From: Actinophytocola sp.
GTDB taxonomy: Bacteria; Actinomycetota; Actinomycetes; Mycobacteriales; Pseudonocardiaceae
Direction: 5' to 3'
NCBI RefSeq assembly: GCF_009379765.1
Contig: NZ_WHTD01000036.1
Span: forward strand, 1 to 58,689
Length of the DNA: 58,689 nucleotides
Shown here: piece by piece, positions 7,350 through 15,870 of the stretch
Numbering within the stretch: the stretch's first letter is position 1
How the letters are laid out: each line of letters begins with the position of its first letter
Position numbers and translations under genes: made by a program
Notes under the pieces: generated by a model
Seen by the model: only the letters and a program-made list of their open reading frames with translations
The model's database searches: none
Told to the model about the DNA's origin: nothing

Positions 7350-9158
7350 TCACGCCCGGTACAGGCGCGCGGCCGGGACCACCTCCTGGGCGATGTTCGG
7401 GCTCGACCAGATGAGCTTCATCGACGCCTCGCCGCCCTGCTCGGTCTGCTCCAGCCGGATGGCGTGCCGGTGGCCGGCCCGCAGCGCGATCGTGCCCTGG
7501 TCGACGGTCGGTCCGTGCGGGGTGGTGTTGTCGATGACCAGCCTGCCGTCGACCCACAGCCGGACGGTGTCGTCGGAGACCGTGGTGAACGTGTAGGTCT
7601 CGGTGAACGGCGCCTCGACCTGACCGGTCCACACCGACGAGAACGGCTCGGCCGGGATCGCCGGGTCGGGCGAGCCGGTGTACTTCCAGTTGTAGTTCAC
7701 CCCCGGGTCCGTGCGGGTGACCGTCGGGTCGCCGGTGAACGTCGCGTTCGGCCAGAAGGACGCCGAGAGCCCGGTGCCGCGGGCCGCACCGGCCGGGCGG
7801 GCGGTTCGGACGGTCAGCTCGACCACGGTCGCGATGTCACTCGTCGGTCCGCCGGACGGGGTGATCGTCACGACGTCGCCGTCGCGGCGCGCGTCGACCC
7901 GCTGGTCGGACCCGAGCACCCGGGCGCCGGTGACCTGGAACGGGGCGAGCGCGTCGAGCCGTAGCGACCCGCCGGTGGCCGGCCAGTCGTAGACCGAGGC
8001 GTAGAGCCGGTCGCCGCGCCGGCTCACCGCGCCCCACGCCGGCTCGGCGACGATGCCCGGGGCGTGCGCGCCGTACACCGCGCGACCGTTCGTGCGCAGC
8101 CAGTCGCCCATGGTCCTCAGGCGCGACACCGACTCGGCCGGGATGCGGCCGGTCGCGTCCGGGCCGACGTTGAGCAGGTAGTTGCCGCTGCGCCCGGCGA
8201 TGCCGGCGAGGTTGCGGGTGAGCTCGGTGGGCGACTTCCAGTTGGTGTCCCACCTCGCGAAGCCCCACGAGCCGTTGAGCGTCATGCAGCTCTCCCACAG
8301 CTGGCCGGCGACCGGCGCGTCGGGGATCTCCTGCTCGGGCGTGCCGGTGTCGCCGTCGACGACGCGGCGCTTGCCGACCCGGTTGTTGATCACGATGTCG
8401 GGGCTCAGCGAGCGGACGTAGGCCTCCAGGCGCTCGCCGTCGCGGTCGGTCCACGGGTTGTTCGGCCGGTCGGTCGACCACTCGCCGTCGAACCACAGGA
8501 CGGCCGGGTCGTAGTTGTCGACCAGTTCCTTGAGCTGGGCGTACATCCGCTGCTCGTAGCGCGGGAAGGTGGCCGGGTCGGGGAAGTCGGGGTCGTGCCA
8601 GTCCCAGATGGAGTAGTAGAAGCCGAGCTTGATGCCGCGCTTCTCGGTGGCCGCCTTGAGCTCCGCGAGGATGTCGCGGGTGGGGTCGAACGACGAGTGG
8701 TCGCGCAGGTTCCAGTCGTTGACCTCGGTGGGCCACATGGCGTAGCCCTCGTGGTGCTTCGAGGTGATCACCACGTACTTCTGGCCGGCGTCCGCGGCGG
8801 CCTGCGCGATCGCGTCGGCGTCGAACCCGGCCGGGTCGAAGTCGGCGGCGATGCGCTCGTAGTCCTCCTTGGGGATCTGGCACTCGCGCTGGATCCACTC
8901 CGCGTTGCGGCACACCGTGCCGTCCGGCCGGGTGTACTCGCCCTCCAGGTTGGAGTAGGCGCCGAAGTGGATGAACATGCCGAAGCGGTCGTCGCGCCAC
9001 CACTGGGTGCGGTCCGCGGTGAACGCGTCGTCGACGGCGTAGTTGGCGCCCGGTCCTTCCTGTGGTGCGGCGGTCGCGGGCGTTGCGGGCAGAGTCGCGG
9101 GCAGGGTCGTGACGGTCAGCAGGGTCAGTGCCGCGATGAGCCAGTGCCTGCGGGACAT
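7350..9158 (-). CDS. secreted alpha-L-fucosidase (GH29) with C-terminal PA14 domain
   Basis: A 602-residue exported glycosidase. Residues 1-31 are a Sec signal peptide ending in an Ala-rich cleavage region. The GH29 catalytic domain follows, with SKHHEGYAMW (133-142) and the nucleophile Asp224 in LWFDGEW. A beta-sandwich comes next, and a PA14 domain fills roughly 465-602, a usual carbohydrate-binding module. It would release L-fucose from glycans outside the cell. The start is ATG 9158 with AGGAGG upstream; the frame is open 18 codons further but without a site. First gene of the fucosidase-FAH-lutABC operon, 48 bp before the FAH gene. Confidence 0.93.
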   Translation of the reverse strand: MSRRHWLIAALTLLTVTTLPATLPATPATAAPQEGPGANYAVDDAFTADRTQWWRDDRFGMFIHFGAYSNLEGEYTRPDGTVCRNAEWIQRECQIPKEDYERIAADFDPAGFDADAIAQAAADAGQKYVVITSKHHEGYAMWPTEVNDWNLRDHSSFDPTRDILAELKAATEKRGIKLGFYYSIWDWHDPDFPDPATFPRYEQRMYAQLKELVDNYDPAVLWFDGEWSTDRPNNPWTDRDGERLEAYVRSLSPDIVINNRVGKRRVVDGDTGTPEQEIPDAPVAGQLWESCMTLNGSWGFARWDTNWKSPTELTRNLAGIAGRSGNYLLNVGPDATGRIPAESVSRLRTMGDWLRTNGRAVYGAHAPGIVAEPAWGAVSRRGDRLYASVYDWPATGGSLRLDALAPFQVTGARVLGSDQRVDARRDGDVVTITPSGGPTSDIATVVELTVRTARPAGAARGTGLSASFWPNATFTGDPTVTRTDPGVNYNWKYTGSPDPAIPAEPFSSVWTGQVEAPFTETYTFTTVSDDTVRLWVDGRLVIDNTTPHGPTVDQGTIALRAGHRHAIRLEQTEQGGEASMKLIWSSPNIAQEVVPAARLYRA

Positions 9159-9215
9159 GGCGTTCCTCCTCGTCGAGGGTCGGCAGGGGGCACGTCCACG
9201 AACTCTAGGCACCTA

Positions 9216-9288
9216 TACATCCGATGTAAACCGGCGAACTGGTGACTCTTGTCGAAGCGGTTCCCGCATTTCGGGTGATACATCGGAT
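9216..9288. promoter_or_regulatory. operator pair between the fucosidase operon and the methyltransferase gene
   Basis: TACATCCGATGTA (9216-9228) is a perfect 6+1+6 palindrome. A second partial copy, TACATCGGAT (9279-9288), matches ten bases of its reverse complement. Both lie in the 165-bp divergent promoter region, the first about 58 bp upstream of the fucosidase start. Short AT-poor dyads of this shape are typical of GntR- or LacI-type operators. No regulator gene is adjacent, so the binding protein is unknown. Confidence 0.5.
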
Positions 9289-9323
9289 CACTCTGGACTG
9301 TTATCTCCCGTACGATCCCGCCC

Positions 9324-10109
9324 ATGTCGGAGACTCTCAGCTGGACCACGTACGTCGACACCAAGGCACAGACCGAGCACGACCGGTTGATGCTGCTGCA
9401 AGAGGTCTTCGACCCGTTCAGCGCACGATTACTCGACCAGGCCGGAGTCGCACCCGGCTGGCGGTGCCTCGAGGTCGGCGCGGGCGCGGGCTCGGTGGCC
9501 CGGATGCTCGCCGACCGGGCCGGTGCCGCCAACGTCACGGCCACCGACATGAGCACCCACTTCCTCGCCCCGCTCGCCGAGTCGGGCATCCGGGTGCTGC
9601 ACCACGACGTGGTCGCCGACGACCAGCCGGGCGAGTTCGACGTGATCCACTCGCGGTTCGTGCTGGAGCACATCACTCGGCGGGACGAGACGATCCGGCG
9701 GATGGCGTCGTGGCTGAGGCCGGGCGGCGTGTTGATCGTGGAGTGCGGCACACCGATCCCGGAGCTGTCGAGCGACCCGGCCGTGCGACAGGGGCTCACG
9801 GCGCTGGCCACGCTGATGGCCCGGTCGGTCGGCACCGACCCCGTGTGGGCGCGGACGCTGCCGGTGCCGCTCGAGGACGCCGGCCTCGTCGAGTGCACGG
9901 CCGAGGGGCACATCATCCCGGTCCGCGGCGGCGGGGCGCTGGCGCGGTGGCTGACCGCCACGCACCGGCTGATCGAAGAGCCCGCGCTCGCGAGCGGCGT
10001 GGTCAGCCAGGAGGAGCTGGCCGACGCCTACGCCAGGTACGCGGACCCCGCCTTCGTCGACTACACCTGGCTGACCATCGGCGCGTTCGGCCGCCGACCC
10101 GCGCTCTGA
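9324..10109 (+). CDS. class I SAM-dependent methyltransferase
   Basis: A 261-residue Rossmann-fold methyltransferase of the UbiE/COQ5-like type. Motif I is CLEVGAGAGSVA (about 51-62); motif II follows at VTATDMS, and the FDVIHSRFVLEHI block (about 111-123) precedes the LRPGGVLIVECG strand. The substrate cannot be told from sequence. It is divergent from the fucosidase operon and shares the operator region. A 109-bp gap separates it from the CoA-ligase operon, so it may be expressed alone. Confidence 0.85.
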   Translation: MSETLSWTTYVDTKAQTEHDRLMLLQEVFDPFSARLLDQAGVAPGWRCLEVGAGAGSVARMLADRAGAANVTATDMSTHFLAPLAESGIRVLHHDVVADDQPGEFDVIHSRFVLEHITRRDETIRRMASWLRPGGVLIVECGTPIPELSSDPAVRQGLTALATLMARSVGTDPVWARTLPVPLEDAGLVECTAEGHIIPVRGGGALARWLTATHRLIEEPALASGVVSQEELADAYARYADPAFVDYTWLTIGAFGRRPAL

Positions 10110-10218
10110 CCTGCGATGACCACGCTCCGCTGACGAGTCGGAGATCACCCGAGGGTGGCATCTCCGCCGGATTCGTGTTCGGATGGGGGAACGGCGCGGG
10201 GGCGCCAGCGGAGGTGTG

Positions 10219-11805
10219 ATGCGCAAGGAGACGTTGGAGAGTTTCGTTCTCGGCGACGTCCTCCGGGCCAGGGCGGACAGCCATCGGACCGAGCCGTTCC
10301 TCAAGTTTCGGGACGGTGAGCTGTCCTACGGGGACGTCCACGTCATGGCGAACCGGCTCGCACAAGGGCTCATCGCGTCGGGTGTCAGCAAGGGCGACCA
10401 CGTCGCCGTCATGCTGCCCAACTGCCCCGAGTTCGTGCCGGTGATCTTCGCGCTCGCCCGGGTGGGCGCGGTGGCGGTGCCGGTAAACACCGCGCACCGC
10501 GGAGAGCTGCTGCGGCACGTGCTGTACAGCTCGGACGCCACCACGCTCATCATCGACGGGTCCTATGTGGACAGAATGCCGCCCGCGGAGCGGTTACCGG
10601 GGCTCGGCCGGACCATCGTCAGGAACCCCGACAGCAAGGCCGCCGTGCCGCTCGCGAGCCTGCTCGACCACGGCGACGACGAGCCGCGTGCGGGCGTGGT
10701 GTTCTCGGACCTGCAGGCGATCATGTACACGTCGGGCACGACCGGCCCGTCCAAGGGCGCCATGTGCTCCCACGCGCTGGCCCTGACCTGCGCGTACGAC
10801 TCGCTGAACTTCCTCGACCGGTGGGGCAGGACGATCTACTGCCCGCTGCCGCTGTTCCACGCGGCGGGCCTGTGGGACGGGATGATGTCGGCGCTGCTGT
10901 CCGGCGGCGCGCTCGCCGTGGTCGACCGGTTCAGCGCGTCCCGGTTCTGGGACGACGTCCGGTACTTCGACGCGCAGGTCGCGATGAGCGTGTTCTCGAT
11001 GATCCCGATCCTGCTGGGCCGCGAGCCGACCGACCGGGACCGCGACCATCCGCTGGAGATGTTCTACATGGGCAAGTCCGTGCTGGACGCGCCGCTGCGC
11101 GAGCGGTTCGGGGTGCGCTCGGTGGAGACCTACACCTCCACCGAGGCGGGCATCGCCACCGGCAGCCCGTACGGCGAGTGGCGGCTCGGCTCCTGCGGCA
11201 CCGTCCACGACGAACGGTTCCACGCCGCCGTGGTCGACGAGCACGACCGCGAGGTCGAGCCCGGTGAGCCGGGTGAGCTGGTGTTGCGGCCCAAGCAGCC
11301 GTTCGTGATCACCAGCGGCTACTACGGCGCGCCGGAGGCGACCGCGGAGACGTTCCGCAACCTGTGGTTCCACACCGGGGACAAGGTGTGGCGCGACGAG
11401 GACGGCTACTTCTACTTCCTCGACCGCATGAAGGACTCGATCCGCCGGCGCGGCGAGAACATCTCCGCGTTCGACCTCGAGTGCGAGGTCAATATGCACC
11501 CGGCGATCCTGGAGAGCGCGGCGATCGGGGTGCCCTCCGACCTCGAGGACGAGGACGTGAAGCTCGCGGTCGTCCTGCGGCCGGGCACCTCGCTGGACCC
11601 CGAGGAGCTGGTGGAGTTCTGCACCGAGCGGCTGCCGAGGTTCATGGTGCCGCGCTACGTCGAGTTCGTCGACGCGCTGCCGCGCACCCCCACCGACAAG
11701 GTCGCCAAGTACCGGCTGCGCGCCGAGGGCGACCACGGCATCACATCGTCCACATGGGACCGTGAGGGCGACGCGAGTCCCGCCGGACAGGAGAGGACGG
11801 CATGA
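10219..11805 (+). CDS. AMP-dependent acyl-CoA synthetase/ligase
   Basis: A 528-residue adenylate-forming enzyme of the ANL superfamily that would activate a carboxylic acid to its CoA thioester. Motifs: phosphate loop YTSGTTGPSKGAM, the late hinge block HTGDKVWRDEDGYFYFLDRMKD, RRRGENIS, and the C-terminal lysine region PTDKVAKYRL. It is closest in wording to crotonobetaine/carnitine-type (CaiC-like) ligases; the substrate is unknown. ATG 10219 is preceded by GGAGG. It opens a five-gene operon and overlaps the next gene by 4 nt (ATGA). Confidence 0.9.
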   Translation: MRKETLESFVLGDVLRARADSHRTEPFLKFRDGELSYGDVHVMANRLAQGLIASGVSKGDHVAVMLPNCPEFVPVIFALARVGAVAVPVNTAHRGELLRHVLYSSDATTLIIDGSYVDRMPPAERLPGLGRTIVRNPDSKAAVPLASLLDHGDDEPRAGVVFSDLQAIMYTSGTTGPSKGAMCSHALALTCAYDSLNFLDRWGRTIYCPLPLFHAAGLWDGMMSALLSGGALAVVDRFSASRFWDDVRYFDAQVAMSVFSMIPILLGREPTDRDRDHPLEMFYMGKSVLDAPLRERFGVRSVETYTSTEAGIATGSPYGEWRLGSCGTVHDERFHAAVVDEHDREVEPGEPGELVLRPKQPFVITSGYYGAPEATAETFRNLWFHTGDKVWRDEDGYFYFLDRMKDSIRRRGENISAFDLECEVNMHPAILESAAIGVPSDLEDEDVKLAVVLRPGTSLDPEELVEFCTERLPRFMVPRYVEFVDALPRTPTDKVAKYRLRAEGDHGITSSTWDREGDASPAGQERTA

Positions 11806-13028
11806 ACTGGGAGGACACTCCCGAGGAGGCGGCGTTCCGTGAGGAGGTCCGCGCGTTCGTCGCCGACCAGTTCCCCGCCGCGTACCGGCCGGACACCGAG
11901 GCGGAGCACAGCCTCGAGCCGGAGGACGTGTGGGGCTACAACTGGCCCGCGGACCGGGCGAGCGAGGACCCGGCGCGCCGCGAGGGCGCCCGGCAGTGGG
12001 CGGCGGCGCTGGCCGAGCGCGGGTGGATCACCCCGCACTGGCCCTACGAGTACGGCGGCGCCGGCCTGTCCGCCTTGCAGGAGTTCATCCTGCAGGAGGA
12101 GATGATGCGGGCACGGGTGCCGACGGTGAACGGGATCGGCGCGTTCCTGCTCGGCCCGACGCTGCTGGCGCACGGCACCGACGAGCAGAAGGCCGAGCAC
12201 CTGCCGCCGATCGCGCGCGGCGAGCGGACCTGGGCACAGGGCTTCTCCGAACCGGGCGCCGGCTCGGACCTGGCGTCGCTGCGCACGAAGGCGGTCCGGG
12301 ACGGGGACGACTACGTGGTGAACGGGCAGAAGGCGTGGACCTCGCTCGGCCAGCACGCGGACTGGCTGTTCGTGCTGGTGCGCACCGATACCGAGGCACC
12401 CAAGCACAAGGGCATCACGTTCCTGCTGGTGGACGTGGCGACCCCGGGCGTGACGGTCCGCCCGATCACCGACATCCGCGGTGACGCGCCGTTCGCGGAG
12501 ATCTTCTTCTCCGACGCGCGCGTCCCGGTCGCGAACCGGGTCGGCGAGGAGAACCGCGGCTGGTACATCGCGATGACCGCGCTGAGCTTCGAGCGGGCCG
12601 GCATCGGCGCCACCGTCAAGTTCGAGCAGGCACTGTCCACTTTGGTCTCCTATGTGAAGGAGGGCGGCGAGTTCCTGCGGCCGGACCGGGCCCGGCTGCG
12701 GCACGAGATCGCGCGGCGCTACGCGGAGGTCCGGGTGCTGTACAACCTGGCCCGCTACACGGTGTCCAAGCAGGTCAGTGGCGAGGTCCCGGGGTACGAG
12801 GCGTCGGTGAACCAGCTGTTCGGCGCGGAGCTGGCGAGCCGGCTCGCGCGCACCGGCGCGGAGGCGTTCGGACCGTACGCGCAGCTGTGGGGGCGCGACG
12901 GCGCGCCGCTCGGGGCCGCGTTCACCCACCTGCGACTCGACTCGGTGGCCGCCACTTTCCTCGGCGGCACAACGGAGATCCAGCGCAACGTGATCGCGAC
13001 CCGCGGGCTCGGCCTGCCGAAGAGTTGA
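11802..13028 (+). CDS. acyl-CoA dehydrogenase, long subunit
   Basis: A 408-residue flavin acyl-CoA dehydrogenase that would introduce the alpha-beta double bond. Seen: WAQGFSEPGAGSDLAS (the FAD-side signature), NGQKAWTS, and the C-terminal FLGGTTEIQRNVIATRGLGLP. This last block is characteristic of actinobacterial ACADs that work as alpha2-beta2 heterotetramers in steroid-type degradation. A shorter ACAD gene closes the same operon, which supports a two-subunit enzyme. Start ATGA overlaps the ligase stop. Confidence 0.92.
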   Translation: MNWEDTPEEAAFREEVRAFVADQFPAAYRPDTEAEHSLEPEDVWGYNWPADRASEDPARREGARQWAAALAERGWITPHWPYEYGGAGLSALQEFILQEEMMRARVPTVNGIGAFLLGPTLLAHGTDEQKAEHLPPIARGERTWAQGFSEPGAGSDLASLRTKAVRDGDDYVVNGQKAWTSLGQHADWLFVLVRTDTEAPKHKGITFLLVDVATPGVTVRPITDIRGDAPFAEIFFSDARVPVANRVGEENRGWYIAMTALSFERAGIGATVKFEQALSTLVSYVKEGGEFLRPDRARLRHEIARRYAEVRVLYNLARYTVSKQVSGEVPGYEASVNQLFGAELASRLARTGAEAFGPYAQLWGRDGAPLGAAFTHLRLDSVAATFLGGTTEIQRNVIATRGLGLPKS

Positions 13029-13049
13029 CCCTGTCGGAAGATGGAGAAC

Positions 13050-13799
13050 ATGGCATACGAAACCCTTGACGTGCAGATCGACGAGCGGGTCGCGTGGATC
13101 ACGCTCAACCGGCCGGACAAGCTGAACGCGCTGACCCCCGCCTCGATGACCGAGCTGCGTACGGTCTTCACCGAGATCGACGACGACGAGGACGTCCACG
13201 TCGCGGTGCTGCGGGGCGCCGGGGAGCGCGCGTTCTGCGCCGGCATGGACGTGGTCTGGTCGGAGGGCCTCACGCCGAAGGAGCGCATCGAGCAGGGCAG
13301 GCTCGGCGAGAAGACGTTCGCGATGATCGAGCGGTCGGCCATCCCGGTCATCGCGGCCGTGCACGGCTACGCGGTCGGCGGCGGGCTGGAGCTGGCACTC
13401 GCCGCGGACTTCATCGTGGCCGCGGACGACGCCAAGCTGGGGCTGGTCGAGATCACGCTGTCCGCGCGGCCGCCGTACCAACCGAAGTTCATGAACGGCG
13501 GGCCCGACCCGGACCAGCCGGCGTTCGGCGGCTCGGCGCCCGGGTGGGGCGGGGTGAAGCGGCTGCCGAAGCGGGTCGGCAAGGCACGCGCCAAGGAGAT
13601 GCTGTTCACCGGGATCCGGCTGGACGCGGCGCGGGCGCTGGAGCTCGGGCTGGTCAACAGCGTGTTCCCGGCCGGGGAGTTCGACAAGCACGTGGGTGAG
13701 CTGGCCGAGCGGATCGCCGCGATGAACCGCTACAACCTGCGCCTGGTCAAGGAGCTCGTGGACAACGAGTACGACTGGATCGAGCCGCACCCCAGCTGA
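13050..13799 (+). CDS. enoyl-CoA hydratase/isomerase family protein with an insertion
   Basis: A 249-residue crotonase-fold protein. Seen: AWITLNRPDKLNAL near the start, the oxyanion region RAFCAGMDV, and HGYAVGGGLELALAADFIVA. After LGLVEITLSARPPYQ the chain carries roughly 20 extra residues (FMNGGPDPDQPAFGG) before GWGGVKRLPKRVG, where ordinary hydratases run straight through. The insertion sits next to the active-site loop, so the reaction may not be plain hydration. ATG 13050 has GGAG 5 nt upstream; ATG 13041 is possible but poorly spaced. Third gene of the operon. Confidence 0.85.
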   Translation: MAYETLDVQIDERVAWITLNRPDKLNALTPASMTELRTVFTEIDDDEDVHVAVLRGAGERAFCAGMDVVWSEGLTPKERIEQGRLGEKTFAMIERSAIPVIAAVHGYAVGGGLELALAADFIVAADDAKLGLVEITLSARPPYQPKFMNGGPDPDQPAFGGSAPGWGGVKRLPKRVGKARAKEMLFTGIRLDAARALELGLVNSVFPAGEFDKHVGELAERIAAMNRYNLRLVKELVDNEYDWIEPHPS

Positions 13800-13813
13800 T
13801 CTCGGAGGATCTC

Positions 13814-14752
13814 ATGCGTATCTACCGGATCGACCATGTCGCCCAGCTCGTGCCCGACCTCGACGCGCAGGTCTCGAAGCTGTCGAAGGTGTTCGGGTTC
13901 CGCCCGGTCGCACGCTGGGACAACCCCGACGCGGGCACCCGCGGGGTCCGGCTCGAGATCCCCGGCAGCTGGGGGCACACGTGGCTGGTGCTCTCCCCCG
14001 CCGGCACGTCCTCGCCGCTGCGGACGTGGCTGGACGAGCACGGCGGGCGGGGCGGGTTGCACCACGTCGGCGCGGAGGTGCCGGACCTGGACGCCGCGCT
14101 GTCCGAGCTGTCCGACCGCGGCATCAAGCTGACCGACGGGGTGCCGGGCAAGTGGGCGGAGGCGTCGCTGTCGCCGCCGGAGCACGGGTCGGGCGTGCTG
14201 TTCCGGCTGCGCGGCCCCGGCACCCTGGCGATGTGCGGCGACGACTCGCCTGTTGCGGTCCCTCCGTCCATTGTGGAGGATCCAACGCTCGGGGTGGTGG
14301 CGCTGGACCACATCTGCCAGGCGTTCCTCGACCGCGACGAGCTGGCCCGCTGGTACGCCGACCTGGCCGGGTTCGTGCAGGTGTGGCGCACGGCCGACGA
14401 CGAGCATCCCGACATGGCCGACCTGGTGCTGAACGTGCCGGGGTCGAGCATCTGCTGGGAGGTGATCATGCCGCGCGGGAAGGACTCGTTCATCGAGAAG
14501 TTCCTCTCTCGCAACGGGGCCGCGGCCCACCACGTGACCTTCCAGGTGGCCGACTGGGATGCCGCTTTGGAAGCCTGCCGTCATCACGACGTCCCGACGT
14601 TCGACGACGAGCAGGGCGTGACGGACGGGGCGGCGTGGAAGCACACGTTCATCCACCCCAAGCAGACCGGCGGCGTGCTGGTGCAGCTGTTCTGGGAGGA
14701 GCGGCCGGGCGTGTGGGTGCGGTCGGACAAGGTCGCGCCGGTGGCCCGCTGA
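13814..14752 (+). CDS. two-domain VOC (glyoxalase/dioxygenase fold) protein
   Basis: A 312-residue protein with two vicinal-oxygen-chelate modules. The first begins RIDHVAQLVPDLD with a second His at GGLHHVGAEV. The second begins VALDHICQAF with AAHHVTFQV and ends HPKQTGGVLVQLFWEE. The last segment looks like methylmalonyl-CoA epimerase, except that Gln stands where that family usually has a metal-binding Glu. Candidate roles are an epimerase or an Fe-dependent dioxygenase acting on the operon's CoA intermediate; the sequence does not decide. It ends in TGATG, coupled to the next gene. Confidence 0.8.
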   Translation: MRIYRIDHVAQLVPDLDAQVSKLSKVFGFRPVARWDNPDAGTRGVRLEIPGSWGHTWLVLSPAGTSSPLRTWLDEHGGRGGLHHVGAEVPDLDAALSELSDRGIKLTDGVPGKWAEASLSPPEHGSGVLFRLRGPGTLAMCGDDSPVAVPPSIVEDPTLGVVALDHICQAFLDRDELARWYADLAGFVQVWRTADDEHPDMADLVLNVPGSSICWEVIMPRGKDSFIEKFLSRNGAAAHHVTFQVADWDAALEACRHHDVPTFDDEQGVTDGAAWKHTFIHPKQTGGVLVQLFWEERPGVWVRSDKVAPVAR

Positions 14753-15702
14753 TGGACCTGACGCTGACGGAGGACCAGGAGCTGATCCAGCGCACGGCGC
14801 GGGAGTTCCTGGCCGCGCACGACGGCGCGTCGGCACGGTTCGTCGCCGCCGACCCGGCCGGGTACTCGGCCGGGGTGTGGAAGGAGATCGTCGAGCTGGG
14901 CTGGACCGGGCTCGCGTTCGACGAGTCGTTGGGCGCGGGGTTCCTGGAGGCGTGCCTGCTGGTCGAGGAGCTCGGCCGGTTCGCGGTGCCGTCGCCGCTG
15001 GCGTCGGCGGTGTCCTGCGGGATGGCCGTCGAGTCGCTGCGGGACGAGGTCGCCGCCGGCCGGGTGTACACCTTCGCGTCCGCTGTGGACGGTGTGGCTT
15101 CGCTGGTCCCGTACGCGGCGTCGGCGGACGGGTTCGTGGTGGCCGACGGGGACTCGGTGACGGTCGTGTCCGAGGCCGCGGACATCACCAGGCAGGACGT
15201 GATCGGGCTCGAACCGAAGTACCGGGTGCGGTTCTCCGCCCCGGGCACGCCCGTCGACGTCGACCCCGCGCTGGTCGCGTCGTTCGGGGCGGCGGCGGTG
15301 TGCGCGGAGATGGTGGGTGGCGCGCAGGCCGTGCTGGACGCGACGGTCTCCTATGCCTCGCAACGGGAGCAGTTCGGCAAGCCGATCGGCGCGTTCCAGG
15401 CGGTGCAGCACCACTGCGCGAACATGGCGATCGACGTGCTGGGGGCCAGGTTCATCGCGTACGAGGCGATCTGGCGGTTGGGCCGCGGCCTGCCGGCCGC
15501 GACGGAGGTGGCGGTGGCGAAGAGCTGGGTGTCCGAGGCGTACCAACGCGTGTGCGCGCTGGGCCACCAGGTCCACGGCGCGATCGGCTTCACCGCCGAG
15601 CACGACCTGCATTACTACACCCGCCACGCCATCGCGAGCGCCCTGTCCTACGGCGACCCCGACACCCACACCGAGGCCCTGGCCCACCACCTGGGCCTGT
15701 AA
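14752..15702 (+). CDS. acyl-CoA dehydrogenase, short subunit
   Basis: A 316-residue ACAD. It keeps the N-terminal LTEDQELIQRTAREFL helix and the C-terminal domain (SQREQFGKPIGAFQAVQHHCAN, HQVHGAIGFTAEHDLHYY). It is about 90 residues shorter than its partner at 11802 and lacks the GTTEIQRN motif. Length and lack of that motif match the beta subunits of heteromeric ACADs known from cholesterol and bile-acid degradation in actinobacteria. ATG 14752 overlaps the VOC stop. Last gene of the operon; repeat elements follow. Confidence 0.88.
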   Translation: MDLTLTEDQELIQRTAREFLAAHDGASARFVAADPAGYSAGVWKEIVELGWTGLAFDESLGAGFLEACLLVEELGRFAVPSPLASAVSCGMAVESLRDEVAAGRVYTFASAVDGVASLVPYAASADGFVVADGDSVTVVSEAADITRQDVIGLEPKYRVRFSAPGTPVDVDPALVASFGAAAVCAEMVGGAQAVLDATVSYASQREQFGKPIGAFQAVQHHCANMAIDVLGARFIAYEAIWRLGRGLPAATEVAVAKSWVSEAYQRVCALGHQVHGAIGFTAEHDLHYYTRHAIASALSYGDPDTHTEALAHHLGL

Positions 15703-15704
15703 CC

Positions 15705-15812
15705 CCTCGCGAGTCCAACGCTCGCGACCTCCGAGTCCAACGCTCCGGTACCGCGAGTTCGCCCCCCGCGGGGGACTCGCCGGTTCCGAGTGGGGGACTC
15801 GCGGGTTCGGGA
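15705..15812. repeat. intergenic repeat element (GCGAGTCCAAC family), copy 1
   Basis: Directly behind the ACAD stop, GCGAGTCCAACGCTC occurs twice (around 15709 and 15731), followed by related GGGGACTCGC words in the opposite orientation. The same words recur at 16678, 17443 and 36784, always just after a stop codon. The inverted arrangement allows a hairpin, so a terminator role at the operon end is likely. Confidence 0.75.
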
Positions 15813-15870
15813 GGGGTCCCGGGCACCCGACCTACCGTGGGCCGACGGTCGGCGACGGAGGGTTCAGCGG

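Noticed and set aside
5742..7964. A 740-codon plus-strand frame over lutA, the FAH gene and the fucosidase
   Set aside because: Antisense shadow; no recognisable motif and a biased Arg/Val/His/Pro composition.
10219..15702. Known cholesterol-ring (HIP) degradation cluster
   Set aside because: Only the ACAD pairing resembles it; IpdAB, IpdC, FadD3-type and thiolase genes are missing.
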